A stretch of 64,000 bases of DNA from NCBI GenBank assembly GCA_963585895.1, contig OY757913.1, forward strand, positions 105,026,568 to 105,090,567. The letters run 5' to 3'. This DNA comes from Sepioteuthis lessoniana. Taxonomy: Eukaryota; Mollusca; Cephalopoda; Myopsida; Loliginidae. Of this stretch, positions 1 to 11,202 are shown piece by piece. The notes under the pieces were generated by a model. That model saw only the letters and a list, made by a program, of their open reading frames with translations, made no database searches and was not told the DNA's origin. Positions within the stretch are counted from its first letter, which is position 1. Each line of letters opens with the position of its first letter. Made by a program: the position numbers and the translations under genes.

Positions 1-202
1 ACACCAAGGTGTAGGGAAGGGCGCTACTCCTTTCCCTGGATTGCTCCACTTTACCCTTGATCCTGACCTTATAATGCTGAGTGTTAAGCAAGGCGGCATC
101 AAGTACCATTTTTTGAGTCTTTGGTATGACTCGATCTGGGATTGAACTCGGGTCTCCCGGATCATTGGCGAACACTCTAACCATTATGCCAATGTCTGTT
201 AT
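1..202 (-). repeat. SINE-4 copy (tRNA-derived), cut by window start
   Basis: Read on the minus strand, this starts with a tRNA-like head (CCAATGATCCGGGAGACCCG), contains a B-box-like GGTTCAATCCC variant, and runs into the family body that includes CATACCAAAGACTCAAAAAA and a block rich in GTGGAGCAATCC. The same body occurs at 13249-13476, 21740-21960, 29884-30082, 50491-50722, 50949-51070 and 63131-63370. Seven copies on both strands in 64 kb indicate an interspersed SINE. The 3' end lies beyond the window. Confidence 0.75.
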
Positions 203-949
203 TATATTTGGTCATAATTTGTTTACTTTTTCGGTTTCTACCTTGACTTTTTCTAGTCTTCGTTCCAGAGAGGTCGTAAAGTAATTTTCTTTTCAATCGT
301 GATTTTTTTATCAAGTGGACATTTGTTTTGCCTTGTGTTAACATTTGTTTTGTGGTATTGGCGTGTGGTATTTCAGTTTTCATTATTATGTGTTTTCATT
401 CGCTTAGGGGGTTCTTGCTTTTCCGTGTTTTGGTTTGAGCAGTAAGGTCTTGTTAATATTATTTCCTCTTTGCTCGTTGGTATATTTCTAGTATCTCAAG
501 GTCAGAAAACCAACTTTTCTTTAATACCATTCTAGCTTGCTCACCAAGTTTCTTGCTTGTTGTATTAAATCTAGCGCATTCTACCCAAAATGATATCATT
601 CTTTTTCTACACCCGCTTTATGTAGGACTGCTCTTAAAATAACTGAAGTACATTCTTGTCATCTTCCCTAGTCCATTTCTTCCGATGGTGTCTCCGAGTT
701 GAGTGGTTGCTTTGGTCACTGTTTGTGCAACCGAAATTAAAACAATCAACATTCTCAAGATGTAACTGGAACGCCATGTTGGCTATCAAGGAGGCACCTG
801 TCGACCATGAGTTATGTTGTATTATGCTTGGATTTGTCATGGTTTGTATATTTTGGCTAAACCAACAATAGAGGTTTTTAAGATATCTCTTCCTGTGACT
901 TATGTGATCAGATACAATTTCGAAGAACAGGGACACTAAAGTGAGTCAC
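203..949. other. AT-rich stretch, nothing recognised
   Basis: Only short open frames without recognisable motifs occur here. The 100-codon minus-strand frame at 634-936 overlaps an opposite frame of similar length and has no family signature. A run of about 24 A residues at 950-973 closes the stretch and could be the tail of an old plus-strand retrocopy, but I cannot identify a body for it. Confidence 0.5.
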
Positions 950-1480
950 AAAAAAAAAAAAAAAAAAAAAAAACTGAAAATCTTCCTAAAGTTCAACTTA
1001 GTTAAAGTTCAACTGTCAACTTTTTGAAAACTTATATCTTTTTTAAATCTTCATTTGTTATTCAAACTGCTTTACTTATTAAGCCCCTAAGCAATTTTAA
1101 AGCATACGGTCTTTTTTTGTCCTCAATATTCAAGTATACCATCCGTATCTGTTGCTTATTATCGGCTTTTTTTCCAAAGAGTTCTAGTCACGTGACTTGT
1201 GATAGGGGAAAGAACTCTTCAATGTCTTTCATCATTTTCTTTTTTTTTTTTCCAAGCATTTTTCCTTTCTCGTTCTTTTGCTTTACCCTCCCAATAAAAT
1301 ATAAAAATAAATCTAAGATTTAAAAATGAAAACATAAACATCTTACTTCGATTGAAGCGCAGAAAAAATTAAAAATATTTACTTGCCGACATTTTTCTTT
1401 TTTGCATTTCAACTAAGTTGAAGACGATGAATAAACACTGTTTCACTTTTTTGTTCCTTCCATGTCAACTCGTCTCTCTC

Positions 1481-1974
1481 TGTTGTATAGCCGTGATACA
1501 GCAATACGTATACATATATATGTAGAAACAAAATCAACAATAATGACAAACGATCACACTTCTTTAGAAAAAAAAATACCTCTCACACTTTATTCGAAAT
1601 GGTTGCGAAAGGGTTATGTGTGAGAGGTAAGTTGGAGACTGAACAGATCTGCAACGTATTGACCCCCAAGTTCCTTTGTCTTTTGCAGCACTTCTTTCTC
1701 GTTGTGCTGGGCTGCTCAGTCGGGGATCCTGAGGGCCCATAACCCTCTGCTGGGTGCTGGTTCTCTCTACCGCATCTTCTCTCCAAATAACTGACTACAA
1801 ACTAACAACTTCCGTTCGCACCGGATTATATCATTGTTTACGTCCACCTGCTTCTTGTGGGCGTCACATCTGCACCCAATTCAACCCGTCCACTGTCAAG
1901 GTTATACCCTGATATCTTCGACCAGATGTACCTGTTTATTGATTGACGGCGTGGTCGGAGGTCTATATGTTACA
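1481..1974 (-). mobile_element. Solo LTR, family LTR-1 (494 bp)
   Basis: On the minus strand it begins TGTAACATA and ends CTATACAACA, so it has the TG...CA ends expected of an LTR. A 4-bp duplication, TCTC, flanks it directly (1477-1480 and 1975-1978). A polyadenylation signal AATAAA lies on the minus strand at 1589-1594. Two further copies occur at 29053-29554 and 48275-48843, each with its own 4-bp duplication. No internal gag-pol sequence is attached, so this is a solo LTR left by LTR-LTR recombination. A 4-bp duplication fits Gypsy-type integrases, but the superfamily is not proven. Confidence 0.75.
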
Positions 1975-2082
1975 TCTCGTCCACCCAGTGAATGAAATTT
2001 TACAAACTTATTTTTCAAAGAGTTTGCGTCACATGACTTGGGAAAGGAACTTTCTATGGATACCATTCTTTCTTTTTTCCAA

Positions 2083-2585
2083 AATTTTTATTATTTTCTT
2101 TTTCTTTTGAGAGATTTCACACCAGTGTTAGCTCATGGTTTTTATCTGGAGTGTGACAGCAAATCTCCTCAAATTTCCTGGACTCTTCTCAGTATTCTGA
2201 CTGATCTCACCAATGCTGCTGTTTGGATGATCTCCAAAATTTTAATTCCAAGTCCTCGAGCCCCTGTTCCAAATCTTTGATGACTGTACCGAGTGCACCA
2301 GTTGGTATCACAGTCACCTTCATTTTCCATAGATTTTCAGTTCTCTAGCAAAGTCTAGGTACATATCTCTTTCTTCGCTTTTCTTTGGTTTTACACTGTG
2401 GTCGGCCAAAACGGCTAAGTCCACTATTCGGCAAATTCTTATTTTTGCTGGGTTTTTTTTATCGACTCTCATGAGGTGTGGTTATCTAGCCTAGATAAGG
2501 TGATTCGCTTGTATCTTAAAGTCCCAGAAAATTTTGTGGATCTCATTTCCTAAGACGGATGATGAAATGTACAAAATATAACATG
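2083..2585 (-). mobile_element. R4/Dong-like non-LTR retrotransposon, 3' fragment
   Basis: Minus-strand reading gives the C-terminal part of the family seen in better shape at 38310-39110. It includes a frame reading LGNEIHKIFWDFKIQANHLI, then a broken endonuclease segment around IVDLAVLADHSVK, then the conserved tail around YLDFARELK. Stops and frameshifts are present. The 3' end (low coordinates) has a degenerate A+T tail near 2083-2092. Its 5' break lies within a few bases of the plus-strand copy at 2588, so the two pieces are opposed head to head. The domain order (RT, CCHC, restriction-like endonuclease) is that of the R2/R4 group; the Dong label is inferred. Confidence 0.7.
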
Positions 2586-2587
2586 AA

Positions 2588-3874
2588 GTCATGAACTTTA
2601 TCGAAAAGACCATGCAAACCTGGAGAGTGGAGCTGACAGCACGAGGAAGAGTCTTAACTGCAACAAAGATCCAAAGAGGCATTTTCCAAGGAGATGCATT
2701 ATCACCCTTACTATTCATAATAACCATGATGCCACTTAACTACATACTCAGAAAATGCATAGCCGGATACAAACTTAGCAGATCGCAAGAGAAGATCAAT
2801 CACCTAATGTACATGGATGACAAACTATTTGCAAAAAATGAAAAAGAACTGGAAACTCTCATACACGCCGTTAGAATATACTGTTAGGACATAGGAGTGA
2901 AATTTGGTATAGAAAAATATGCCATGCTAGTCATGAAAAATGGCAAATGACATGAATGACAGAATGGAACTACCAAATCACGACAAAATTAGAACGCTCG
3001 GAGAAGAGGAAACCTACAAATACTTGGGTATCTCGGAGGCTGACACCATCAAACAAGTGGAAATGAAAGACAAGATTCGAAAAGAATATCTCAGGAGAAC
3101 AAGAAAACTACTTGAGACAAAGCTCTCCGCCAGAAACCTCATCAAAGGAATAAATACTTGGGCTGTGCCCCTCGTTAGATATTTGGGACCCTTTCTCAAG
3201 TGGACCAGAGACGAACTTAAACAAATGGACCAAAGAACAAGAAAACTAATGACAATGCATAAGGCATTACATCCCAGAGACGACGTTGACAGACTATATG
3301 TATCTAGAAAAGAGGGAGGAAGATGACTTGTTAGCATCGAAGACAGCATTGACACATCGATACAACGGCTCGACGACTACATAGAAAAACACGAACGAGG
3401 ACTGATCACAGCCATCAGAATCTATACGCACAACACGATAGACGATAGAATGATAACAACTAGGAAACAAAGATGAGGAAAGAACAACTGTATGACCGCT
3501 TTAGACGACTAATAAACAACATTTCACACCAGAAAACCTTTATCTGGTAAAGAATAGGGAACCTTAAGAGAGAAACAGAATCTCTTCTAATAACAGCACA
3601 GGACAACGCCATAAGAACCAATCATATCAAAGCGAGAATAGATAAGACGCAACAAAACAGTAAATGTTGGCTATGCAGTGACATAGATGAAACGACCTAT
3701 CACATAATAAATGAATGCAGCAAATTAGCATAAAATAAGTATAAGTCGAGACACAACTGGGTCGGCAAGGTGATCCACTGGGAAATATGCAAAAAATTTT
3801 AATTTTACCATACAAACAAATGGTATATGCACAACGCATCAGCTAACCCTGATGTTAAATACTCTAAAGGAGTA

Positions 3875-3912
<38 letters not shown>
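2588..3912 (+). pseudogene. R4/Dong-like LINE: RT to CCHC, broken, with (AAT)n tail
   Basis: The frame from 2591 shows reverse-transcriptase motifs: QGDALSPLLF and the catalytic YMDD at 2810-2821. After a stop at 2885 and a frameshift the thumb region continues from 2940 (ETYKYLGI, then LIKGINTWAVPLVRYLGPF). Further on, at 3665-3717, a zinc knuckle reads CWLCSDIDETTYHIINEC (C-x2-C-x8-H-x4-C), the type found after the RT in R2/R4-group elements. The copy then jumps from the sequence after the knuckle (YMHN-like, about 3830) directly to the terminal SKGVNN-type end and an (AAT)n tail at 3874-3912. The restriction-like endonuclease segment present in sister copies at 38.6-39 kb is therefore deleted. 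The 5' part of the RT is also missing. It is non-functional. Confidence 0.85.
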
Positions 3913-3914
<2 letters not shown>

Positions 3915-4535
3915 TGAGCTTATATCTATTAAATATTAATTTTCTAAACTCAAGAAAGTGCTCAAATACTGGCCAGAAAATCAGGATAGATTTTGAAATA
4001 AATTAACGTATCCCTCACACTATCTTGGGACAATATTATTACTATTTTTGATATTGCATTTTGTTTAGCGGGAAGATTTCCTATTCTTATCCATCTTCTT
4101 GCTTTGAAATATAATATTTCCTCAGAGTATTATTTCCCTTACAGTATAATGAAAAGTACTGCTTTATTGTGGAAAAATAGTTCATTAATTCTTGTTCCAG
4201 CGCTGCAATTTACTGCATTTAGCAGGTCTTGCTTAATATCCTGCACGAATTTACTACCAAATTGAGTAGAAGGTATTTTTTTTTTATTTCCACCTCTCTT
4301 CTTTCCCATCACTACTTTAAATCCTTCGTTATACAGTCATTTTTATACTATGCGAGGAATATTGAGTATTTATGAGTCCTTTGTCGATTATTTTCGTGCG
4401 TTTAATCTTAATTTTTTCCAGCTTATAATCATGACACCTTAGAAAGTGAGAAAACAGCGAATATATATTAGTGAGAGAAAAAAGAAAGTTGTTGAAAAGT
4501 TATGCTTCGTCTTTTCTCAAATGTCTTTAAAAGTA

Positions 4536-4536
<1 letters not shown>
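3913..4536. other. AT-rich stretch, nothing recognised
   Basis: I see no open frame with family motifs and no SINE boxes here. Confidence 0.4.
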
Positions 4537-4601
<65 letters not shown>

Positions 4602-4602
4602 T
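4537..4602. repeat. Compound microsatellite (TA)n(GA)n
   Basis: About 42 bp of alternating TA pass directly into about 24 bp of GA. Frames through it translate to runs of Tyr-Ile and Leu-Ser and are not genes. Confidence 0.95.
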
Positions 4603-4869
4603 CAAGTTTTCTATATTTATGAGTAAAGACTGATCATTATTGATGACTATATATATGTTTAAATTAGGCATAGGCAAGAAATGATAGACACTAAACGCTT
4701 TTAGTAGACGCTATATATATAATTCGTGTAACAAGTTCTAGACATCTGGACAGCAAATAAATTGTCTTGGTTTTTCCATTTATTATATAAGTTTTTAGTT
4801 ATGATCACCATTTCAAAGTTTGAAATTTTAAAAAATGCCCTATCAGTCGCTGAATTTTTTTTATTACAA

Positions 4870-4945
<76 letters not shown>
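4870..4945. repeat. Microsatellite (TA)n with short (GT)n end
   Basis: Roughly 66 bp of TA dinucleotides are followed by a few GT units. Confidence 0.95.
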
Positions 4946-5113
4946 GAGGTGTTGTGAGTATGGGTGGGTTTTTTTCCAACGGAATTGAATAAAAGACTTT
5001 TTTCAGAGTGTAACATGTAGGCACTTAGCTTTGGTCAGCGAAAAATTGCTCTACCAAACGGTGTTATTGCGTGCTCAGTATAAATTCTAATTTATATGGA
5101 AATTAAAACAGGC

Positions 5114-5225
5114 CCACACTCGGAGCTAATGGTTAGCAAGCTAGACTAGCAAACCTACACGAGTGAGTTCGAGTCTCATTGGGTGTCCCATTCATATGGC
5201 TTTGTGCCACATCTAAGCAAAAAGC
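5114..5225 (+). repeat. SINE-5 tRNA-like fragment
   Basis: It contains GAGCTAATGGTTAGCAAGC (A-box like) and GAGTTCGAGTCTCATT (B-box like), followed by GGGTGTCCCATTCATATGGC. A diverged minus-strand match lies at 59555-59790, including the opposite-strand form of the same two boxes. Two copies with both Pol III promoter boxes support a tRNA-derived SINE rather than a working tRNA gene, because no acceptor stem or anticodon arm can be closed. Confidence 0.55.
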
Positions 5226-6470
5226 TTAGTAAATTACCACACTCGAAGCTTGGGAAAAAATACTGTCAGCTTGAAAGAGTTCATAATTTTCATACTTTTG
5301 AAATGGATTTCATTAACATTGTATCATATTTTATCACTTCAAAAAAGTTTTTATTAATTTTCCTGCGACTGACGATTTGATAGGCAGCCCATTTACAGAT
5401 ATTGTACCAGAATATCAAGAAAATGCATTAAAATATTTAAAGTGCATTTTTTTAATCGAAAACAGAAAGGTGTTAAAATTGGTACATGTACGAGTGAACG
5501 CACCAGTGAATAATTCCCTTTGGCAGGGAAAGACATTCATATTTACTAATGTGCATTCATAACATATCCTCCTCCTTCAGGGAGCCTTTCTTTGTAAATT
5601 GTAAACGTATTAAAAACAATATATTTCTCCAAGAGGACTCTCATACGCTTTGAAAATAATTTTGGATAAGTATTTTGCTTCGATTTTCAGTGTTTTCTAA
5701 AAATATTATTTACCCACTCCTTTCTTTTTTTTTCAATGAGTATTTTCTTTACATTACATTATATAACATAAAAAATATTATCTTTTTAAGTTTCGAAGAA
5801 AGCATTACCTAAGTTCTATTTTCGTCAGTTAAATGTTTAATTCGGAGCAACTCATTCTATTCTCGATTTCAAATAGAAATAGGTTAGGTGAGGTTTCTTC
5901 CTTTTGCTGCAAATCAGCCTCCATGGGGTATTTAATGCCAAAACCGTCCTTTTATAAGGACTTTGATGATACAGGAATTTATTCATTTCTCAATGAACCG
6001 AAACACAAAAATAATTTCTAATCGCTAGGATAAAGGATACATTTATCTGACTTCTCAAAAACTTTAATTTGATAAAGTCATTTTATTTCAGGGGTCAAAC
6101 TCGAATCAATACTCATGAGTGGCTCTCAAAAATTCTTGATTAATTCGGAATTTCCTTGTAGGCAAAACAATAAGCTTACCCCTGCTAAGCAGGTAGTGGC
6201 AGGAAGAAAGACCCCTTTGGAACAATTCAATAAAAATATCACCCTCGATTACACACCTGAAGATGAGTAAGCCTCTCCGAAAGGATCATCAGTTAAAGAT
6301 TTGAAACAACTCCTAAACCGTCTTTTTTTGTACTTTACTCATCTTTCTTGTACAAATCAGAATCCGATTTACTAATTGACATATCACGTGGTCTTCCTGC
6401 AACATCAGAGTACGTCCTGATATTTGTCATGATCCCCTAATACGCGAGATTATGGTTTTTTTTGAATTGT
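5226..6470. other. AT-rich stretch with one SINE-2 tail remnant
   Basis: Nothing is recognised except 5885-5965, where GGGGTATTTAATGCCAAAAC matches the reverse of the SINE-2 3' tail. The small open frames have no motifs. Confidence 0.35.
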
Positions 6471-6539
6471 GTGAACCAGGTGAAAGACCGTAGTTCACAC
6501 ACACCCAGTTGTTTCAAAAATGCTTTGATCCCCTTCGTC

Positions 6540-6840
6540 ATTCCTCACACCAGGCGAGAAACCTAGCCGCTACGGAGATGTTTACAGTCTGTAGGGACTG
6601 CCTCCTGAGGCCCAAAGAGCGTCGGTCTTAGCTTGCGTGACATGAATGCTGGCTTCCCTCCCGGAATCCATGTCAGATGGCCTCGCCCGACTGCCACCGG
6701 AACCAAGACATATCGACCTGATCCGCGTATCAGGTACATGACAGGCCGAAGTGTGTCCCTGCCTAGTGGGTCAGGGTAACAAGTCAAAAGGCAAAGCTCC
6801 ACATAATAGTACATCTTTATTGTCGGAGGAAGCTTCTTAA
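6540..6840 (-). repeat. GC-richer island ending in AATAAA, possible LTR remnant
   Basis: This 300-bp block is clearly richer in G+C than its surroundings. It carries an 83-codon minus-strand frame (6563-6814) with no recognised family, and just upstream of that frame on the minus strand is CCGACAATAAAGATG, a polyadenylation-type motif. The composition step suggests an inserted element such as an LTR or gene fragment. I cannot find a second copy in the window, so the identity is open. Confidence 0.3.
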
Positions 6841-6879
6841 TAGTGAGGTGTTAATATGAAAAGAAATATAATTATTTGT

Positions 6880-9815
6880 TCATATTTAAAAGAAATACAA
6901 CATTGCAGCTTCATGGTCAATCAAAATAAAAGTTTTTGAGATGTTTCTATTGATAGAAACCTTAGGGAAATAAGCGTGCTAGATGCCAAAACTGTTCATT
7001 TCTTTCTTGGCAAAGACAGCTTCAGTAATGGTATATTTTTGAAAACATTTCTTGTTGATTGGCAATTCTCCTCATCTGTAAGTTCAATATAGTGGCACAA
7101 GCAGAATTAAATCCTTTCCAGAAGAAAATAGATAGCCAAACCCGCGGGGATTGCAGAATACAATCTTCAGGAACTCTCCAGTTGTAGTCCATATATACGG
7201 CTGGGTCGCACATTTTCAAGTCAATTGCCGAAGAAGTACCCGTTGCTGGATGTAGATATGTGTTTTCTTTGTTATTGAACAGGCATAATTGACTTTGGTT
7301 TATTATTGTTCCAATAATTCTGTCTCTTTTGTTAGTTTTTTTTTTTTTTTTTGCTACCCCATAACTCATTATGACTGTTGAAGTCTCCCACATTAGCATG
7401 AAACACTTTAGTAGTTACTGAACAGAGTCATTTATCTCGGTTTTAGTATTGTTTCGCTTGGTGATAAGTATGACGAACAAAAGGTTTTTGTTTATGTAAA
7501 GTTGCGGTTATTGCAACCGCTTGCCTTTTTGTTTTTATGGTTATTTCACAGTGCGGAATATTTTTATTGATGAGCAATGATGATCCGCCAGTGACTATAT
7601 TTGATTGTTTATGTGGTTGTATGATGAGTAGTGTTTATCATTAAGTGTATCATTTTCTTTTAGGTGAGTTTCTTGCCGGCGAATTATAGCAGGACAGAGG
7701 ATTTCGAGGAGGAGTGGTACTTCCTTGGGATTAATTTTCGTACCTCTTACATTTCATTGTAAAATTTTGTTTGCTATGTTTTATTTTTCCTTTCTGGTTT
7801 TGGACTGTCGATATTTCTGTCAACTTCCGTTGATTCAGAATATTTTTGTTTATTTTTTGTTTGATCTATTCTAATCTTTGATTGTGATGTGGTGGTGGTG
7901 GCGGCTTTGGATATTGTGTTGTAAGGGTCGTTACATTATTTTTATTGTTTATTTTTCGCTGAGCAAACGTTTGTCTGGTTTCAGTTGTGCCAGGAATTCG
8001 CAGTTCTTTTATTTTTCCATTTTTGTTTGGTCTGGTATTTTAATTGTATTTTTTTTTTTTTTGCTTTGATTTGATTTATCTCCGGATACGAGGTGCATAC
8101 GATAAGTTTCCAGACTTTTTTCGTATGTGCATTTAAAATTGGCATAGACTCTTGAAAATTCACTATGTTATTGCTATACATCTTATAAGATGACCGACCA
8201 ATTTTTATAATTTCAAGTTCAAATGAACAGCGACAGAAGGATTTGGAATACACCCTACTAAAGCCTGATTTTCACAGCTGGTGAATTTCAAACATGCAAT
8301 CTGGACGTGAGGACACTTTAGAAAAACGATATGCAATAAAATTCTGTTTTAACTTAGAAAAATGTCAAAGAAACGTATGGAATACTTCAGACTGCTTTTG
8401 GAGCATCTTGCATAAATAGAGCATCAGTTTTTGAGTGGCATAAGAGATTCAAAGAAGGAAGGGAGTCTGTAAGCGATGATGAGAGGTGTGGGAGGAATAA
8501 GGAAGTCAATACACCAGAGTTGATTGGCCAAAGCGTTAGGGTTAGGGTTACTACGTTGAAGTTTTAAAGGACTTCAGGAAGAGATCCCTAGAGAAGAGGC
8601 CAGCACTCTTCAAATTGGGTCAGTGGCATTTCCACCAGGATAATACACCAGTCCACAACTCCATCCTTGTCACAGACTATTTGACCAAGATGGGCATCAA
8701 GACAGCTCCTCACCCTCCCTATATTTGAGACCATGCTCCCTGTGACTTTTGTTTATTCCCTAAGCTCAGAGGCTGTCGTTATGAGACAATGAAGTAGATG
8801 AAAGAGGCTGTGACGATGGTCATTGACACGCTCACACAAGAGGACTTCGATGGGGCCTTCCAGAGGTTGTATAACAAGTGCATTGCAGCCGGAGGAGATT
8901 ACTTCGAAGGAGACTAGACTTTTATGTGTGTACTATCAATAAAAGTGCCCATACGAAAAAAGTCTGGAAATGTAAATGTTTGTATTTGTGACATTCATAA
9001 TTATTGATTTTATTTAGATTATGAATTTTGACCTATCATTTGGGAGCAGTTTCAGTTGGTTTTCAACGAGAATCTCATATTAATTTCTTTCTTTAGCAGT
9101 TTTTAATATTTTTTAAATTTTTTGGCGAATTGTACCTGACTTTTCTCATGTATGTGCCTACAATTCTCCTTGCTTCAGGAAAGATGTTTTGCTTTTGTTT
9201 TATGGTTGATATTTTCTTCTCCTTCTTCCATATACTACAGATCCTTCCATAGACTGGGTGGTTTCCACTTGCAGATGTTCGTGCACTCATTTGTAGTGTG
9301 GTCTGGGTCGTTCTGACCACATCTACAGCATATTGGCCAGCTATGGCATGCATCTTCATGATACCCGAATTTTTAGCATTTATAAAGCCGAAGGGGATTT
9401 GATATGCATAATTCCACTTTTTATATGGAATATCCGTTTTGATCTCTTTTAGGGTCTTTATTGTATTGAAAGACATAATTATGTGTTCGTTTGTATGGTA
9501 TTCCCATTATTTTTTTTTTATTGATACCCTTTTAACGTCTGCTTGTCCCAGCAACCTCAGTTTTGTTTTCATTTCATCAAATGTGCTGATAGAGAGTTCT
9601 TGGCTTCGGACTACGCCCTTTGATGTGTTCATTTCTTTTGTGGAAATTTTACATTTTTGATAAAGTTTCAGTGTATATTTTCTCTTCCACCTCTACATAT
9701 ATTGTTCCGTTACGCAAGCTTATTTTACTCTTTTGGGTATTATATTATCTGATATTAATTTTTGAATCAAAAAAGGGGATAGTTTTGTTAAAGGGGTATT
9801 ATCCTCTGATTCCAT
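6880..9815 (-). pseudogene. Jockey-like LINE, ORF1 and endonuclease part, interrupted
   Basis: On the minus strand an ATG at 9815-9813 opens a broken ORF1 (TPLTKLSPFLIQKLI near the start). It runs through IPYKKWNYAYQIPFGFINAK to zinc knuckles near 9330-9220: CCRCGQNDPDHTTNEC, then SGNHPVYGRICSIWKKEKK. After the mariner insertion (8087-8972) the element resumes with an apurinic-type endonuclease: a QETHLK segment near 7665, then in a shifted frame VGDFNSHNELWGS near 7380-7340, then KRDRIIGTIINQSQLCLFNN and SSAIDLKMCDPAVY. GDFN and AIDL are hallmarks of the endonuclease/exonuclease/phosphatase fold in jockey-clade LINEs. No reverse transcriptase follows; recognisable sequence fades by about 6880. 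Stops and frameshifts make it inactive. Confidence 0.8.
8087..8972 (+). mobile_element. Mariner copy 1, internally deleted, right end truncated
   Basis: The left end starts at a TA (8087-8088) with inverted-repeat sequence ending in AAGTTTCCAGACTTTTTTCG. The broken transposase reads SGREDTLEKRYAIKF at the start and later GQWHFHQDNTPVHNSILV, LFPKLRGCRYET and CIAAGGDYFEGD. HQDN holds the second catalytic Asp. The segment that should hold the second half of the DNA-binding domain and the first Asp is missing: TPELIGQ is followed at once by GTTAGGGTTAGGGTTAC and then YYVEVL-type sequence. The right inverted repeat stops after AGTCTGGAAA. It sits inside the jockey-like element and is therefore younger than it. 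Confidence 0.9.
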
Positions 9816-9829
9816 GATAACAAATATTG

Positions 9830-11195
9830 GAAAGTTCTATTGTTTCATAGTCGGATTCAGAAAGGTTTCTTTTTGTTTTCAGAAAAAGCCATATTTACGG
9901 TTTATTATTCATCGGTCCTGTGCTTCACTCACCCACCACGGAGTCCAACTTGTGTTGGGAATAACCCAGGGGAAAAACCCATTTGCCCTTGTGGAAACGA
10001 GGATACTATACCAGTATACTCATATTCAGAGCAACATTCTGAATCTCTGCCTATTTTAGGTTTTAATGCCCTATGATTTAACAGAGTTTAAAATTACTTT
10101 GCTCTCAACACTCAAATGACCCTATTACCCCGACTTATAGCACTTGTAGATACAGGGTTAGGAATAGTTCCGTATAAGCAGACTGTATTGAAGGAAAGAC
10201 CCATACATATGGTAAGGCATGTCGGGATCAGCCGATCCGACAGCTCTTCAGACCAAGTAAGGGCCAAAGTGGTGTATTGTGGGTCATTTACCACTCTGTC
10301 CCCGAATCAATGACTACTCAACCACTAATCATTGTGCCTTATGGTTCGCCAGCAACGGCCAGCCGGTGGCCCAACTGGAAGGATGTAGTCACCGTATTCT
10401 ACAGCCCCAGCCAACAGGGCAATATGCTAGGTCAAAAATACCTCACTATTTCATATACACAAATATTCGCATTACACATTTCGACAGATATTTCACTTTC
10501 TCTCTCAGCCTAAAATGTTCTTAAGGAGTCTCATCATAGCAGCAATTTCTTGAACAGATCACACTAGTTTCCACAAACCCAGTCAATTATCGTAGACACT
10601 TGATAATTAATAGTTAAAGTATTTCCAAAATCTTTCACTTAACACCACATTGTTGACTGCGGCTGTAGAATAAGCCGGCTGCACAATTGCAGTGAGTCAA
10701 GATCCTCACCCCCAATCGAGTGTTCTAGATATGACACGAAACTTTATGGGATGGTGAGATACTAGTCTCGTCGTTTTAACGAATGTGAAATACTTCCTTT
10801 CTTAACATTACTTCCAGATCAACTTTGACTCGGAAAAGTACTACTTGTTAGGGTCACATCCATGGATCAAATAGAAACGTTCAATCGTTTACAAAGGATT
10901 AATATTCTTACTTATTGGAAACCATGCAGTTGTGTACAAGTTGTTTATATTACATAGGAATTATCGATAAATCAGATTACGATTGTTAAATAGACATAAG
11001 TGAAACTATTTGATTGTATTCAAACAAACGCCTAATATCAAACAGAATTATAAGCGTTAGATAGCCATGCTTAAAACTATTCGATTGTGTTCAGACAAAT
11101 TGATATAAGAAAGGATTATAATCACTAAATATCAATACTTGAAACAACTTGATTGTGTGCAGATAAATGATTAATATCAAATAGAATTATAATAG
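9830..11195. other. Mixed stretch with SINE-1 fragments
   Basis: At 10378-10430 the sequence GTATTCTACAGCCCCAGCCA is the SINE-1 head read on the minus strand. At 10655-10760 a plus-strand SINE-1 head fragment (GGCTGTAGAATAAGCCGG, then CGAGTGTTCTAGATATGACA) is visible. From 10960 to 11195 three diverged units of about 75 bp resemble the AT-rich middle of SINE-1 (compare 55190-55320). The frames around 10112-10524 have no family motifs. Confidence 0.45.
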
Positions 11196-11202
11196 TTAAA
11201 TA

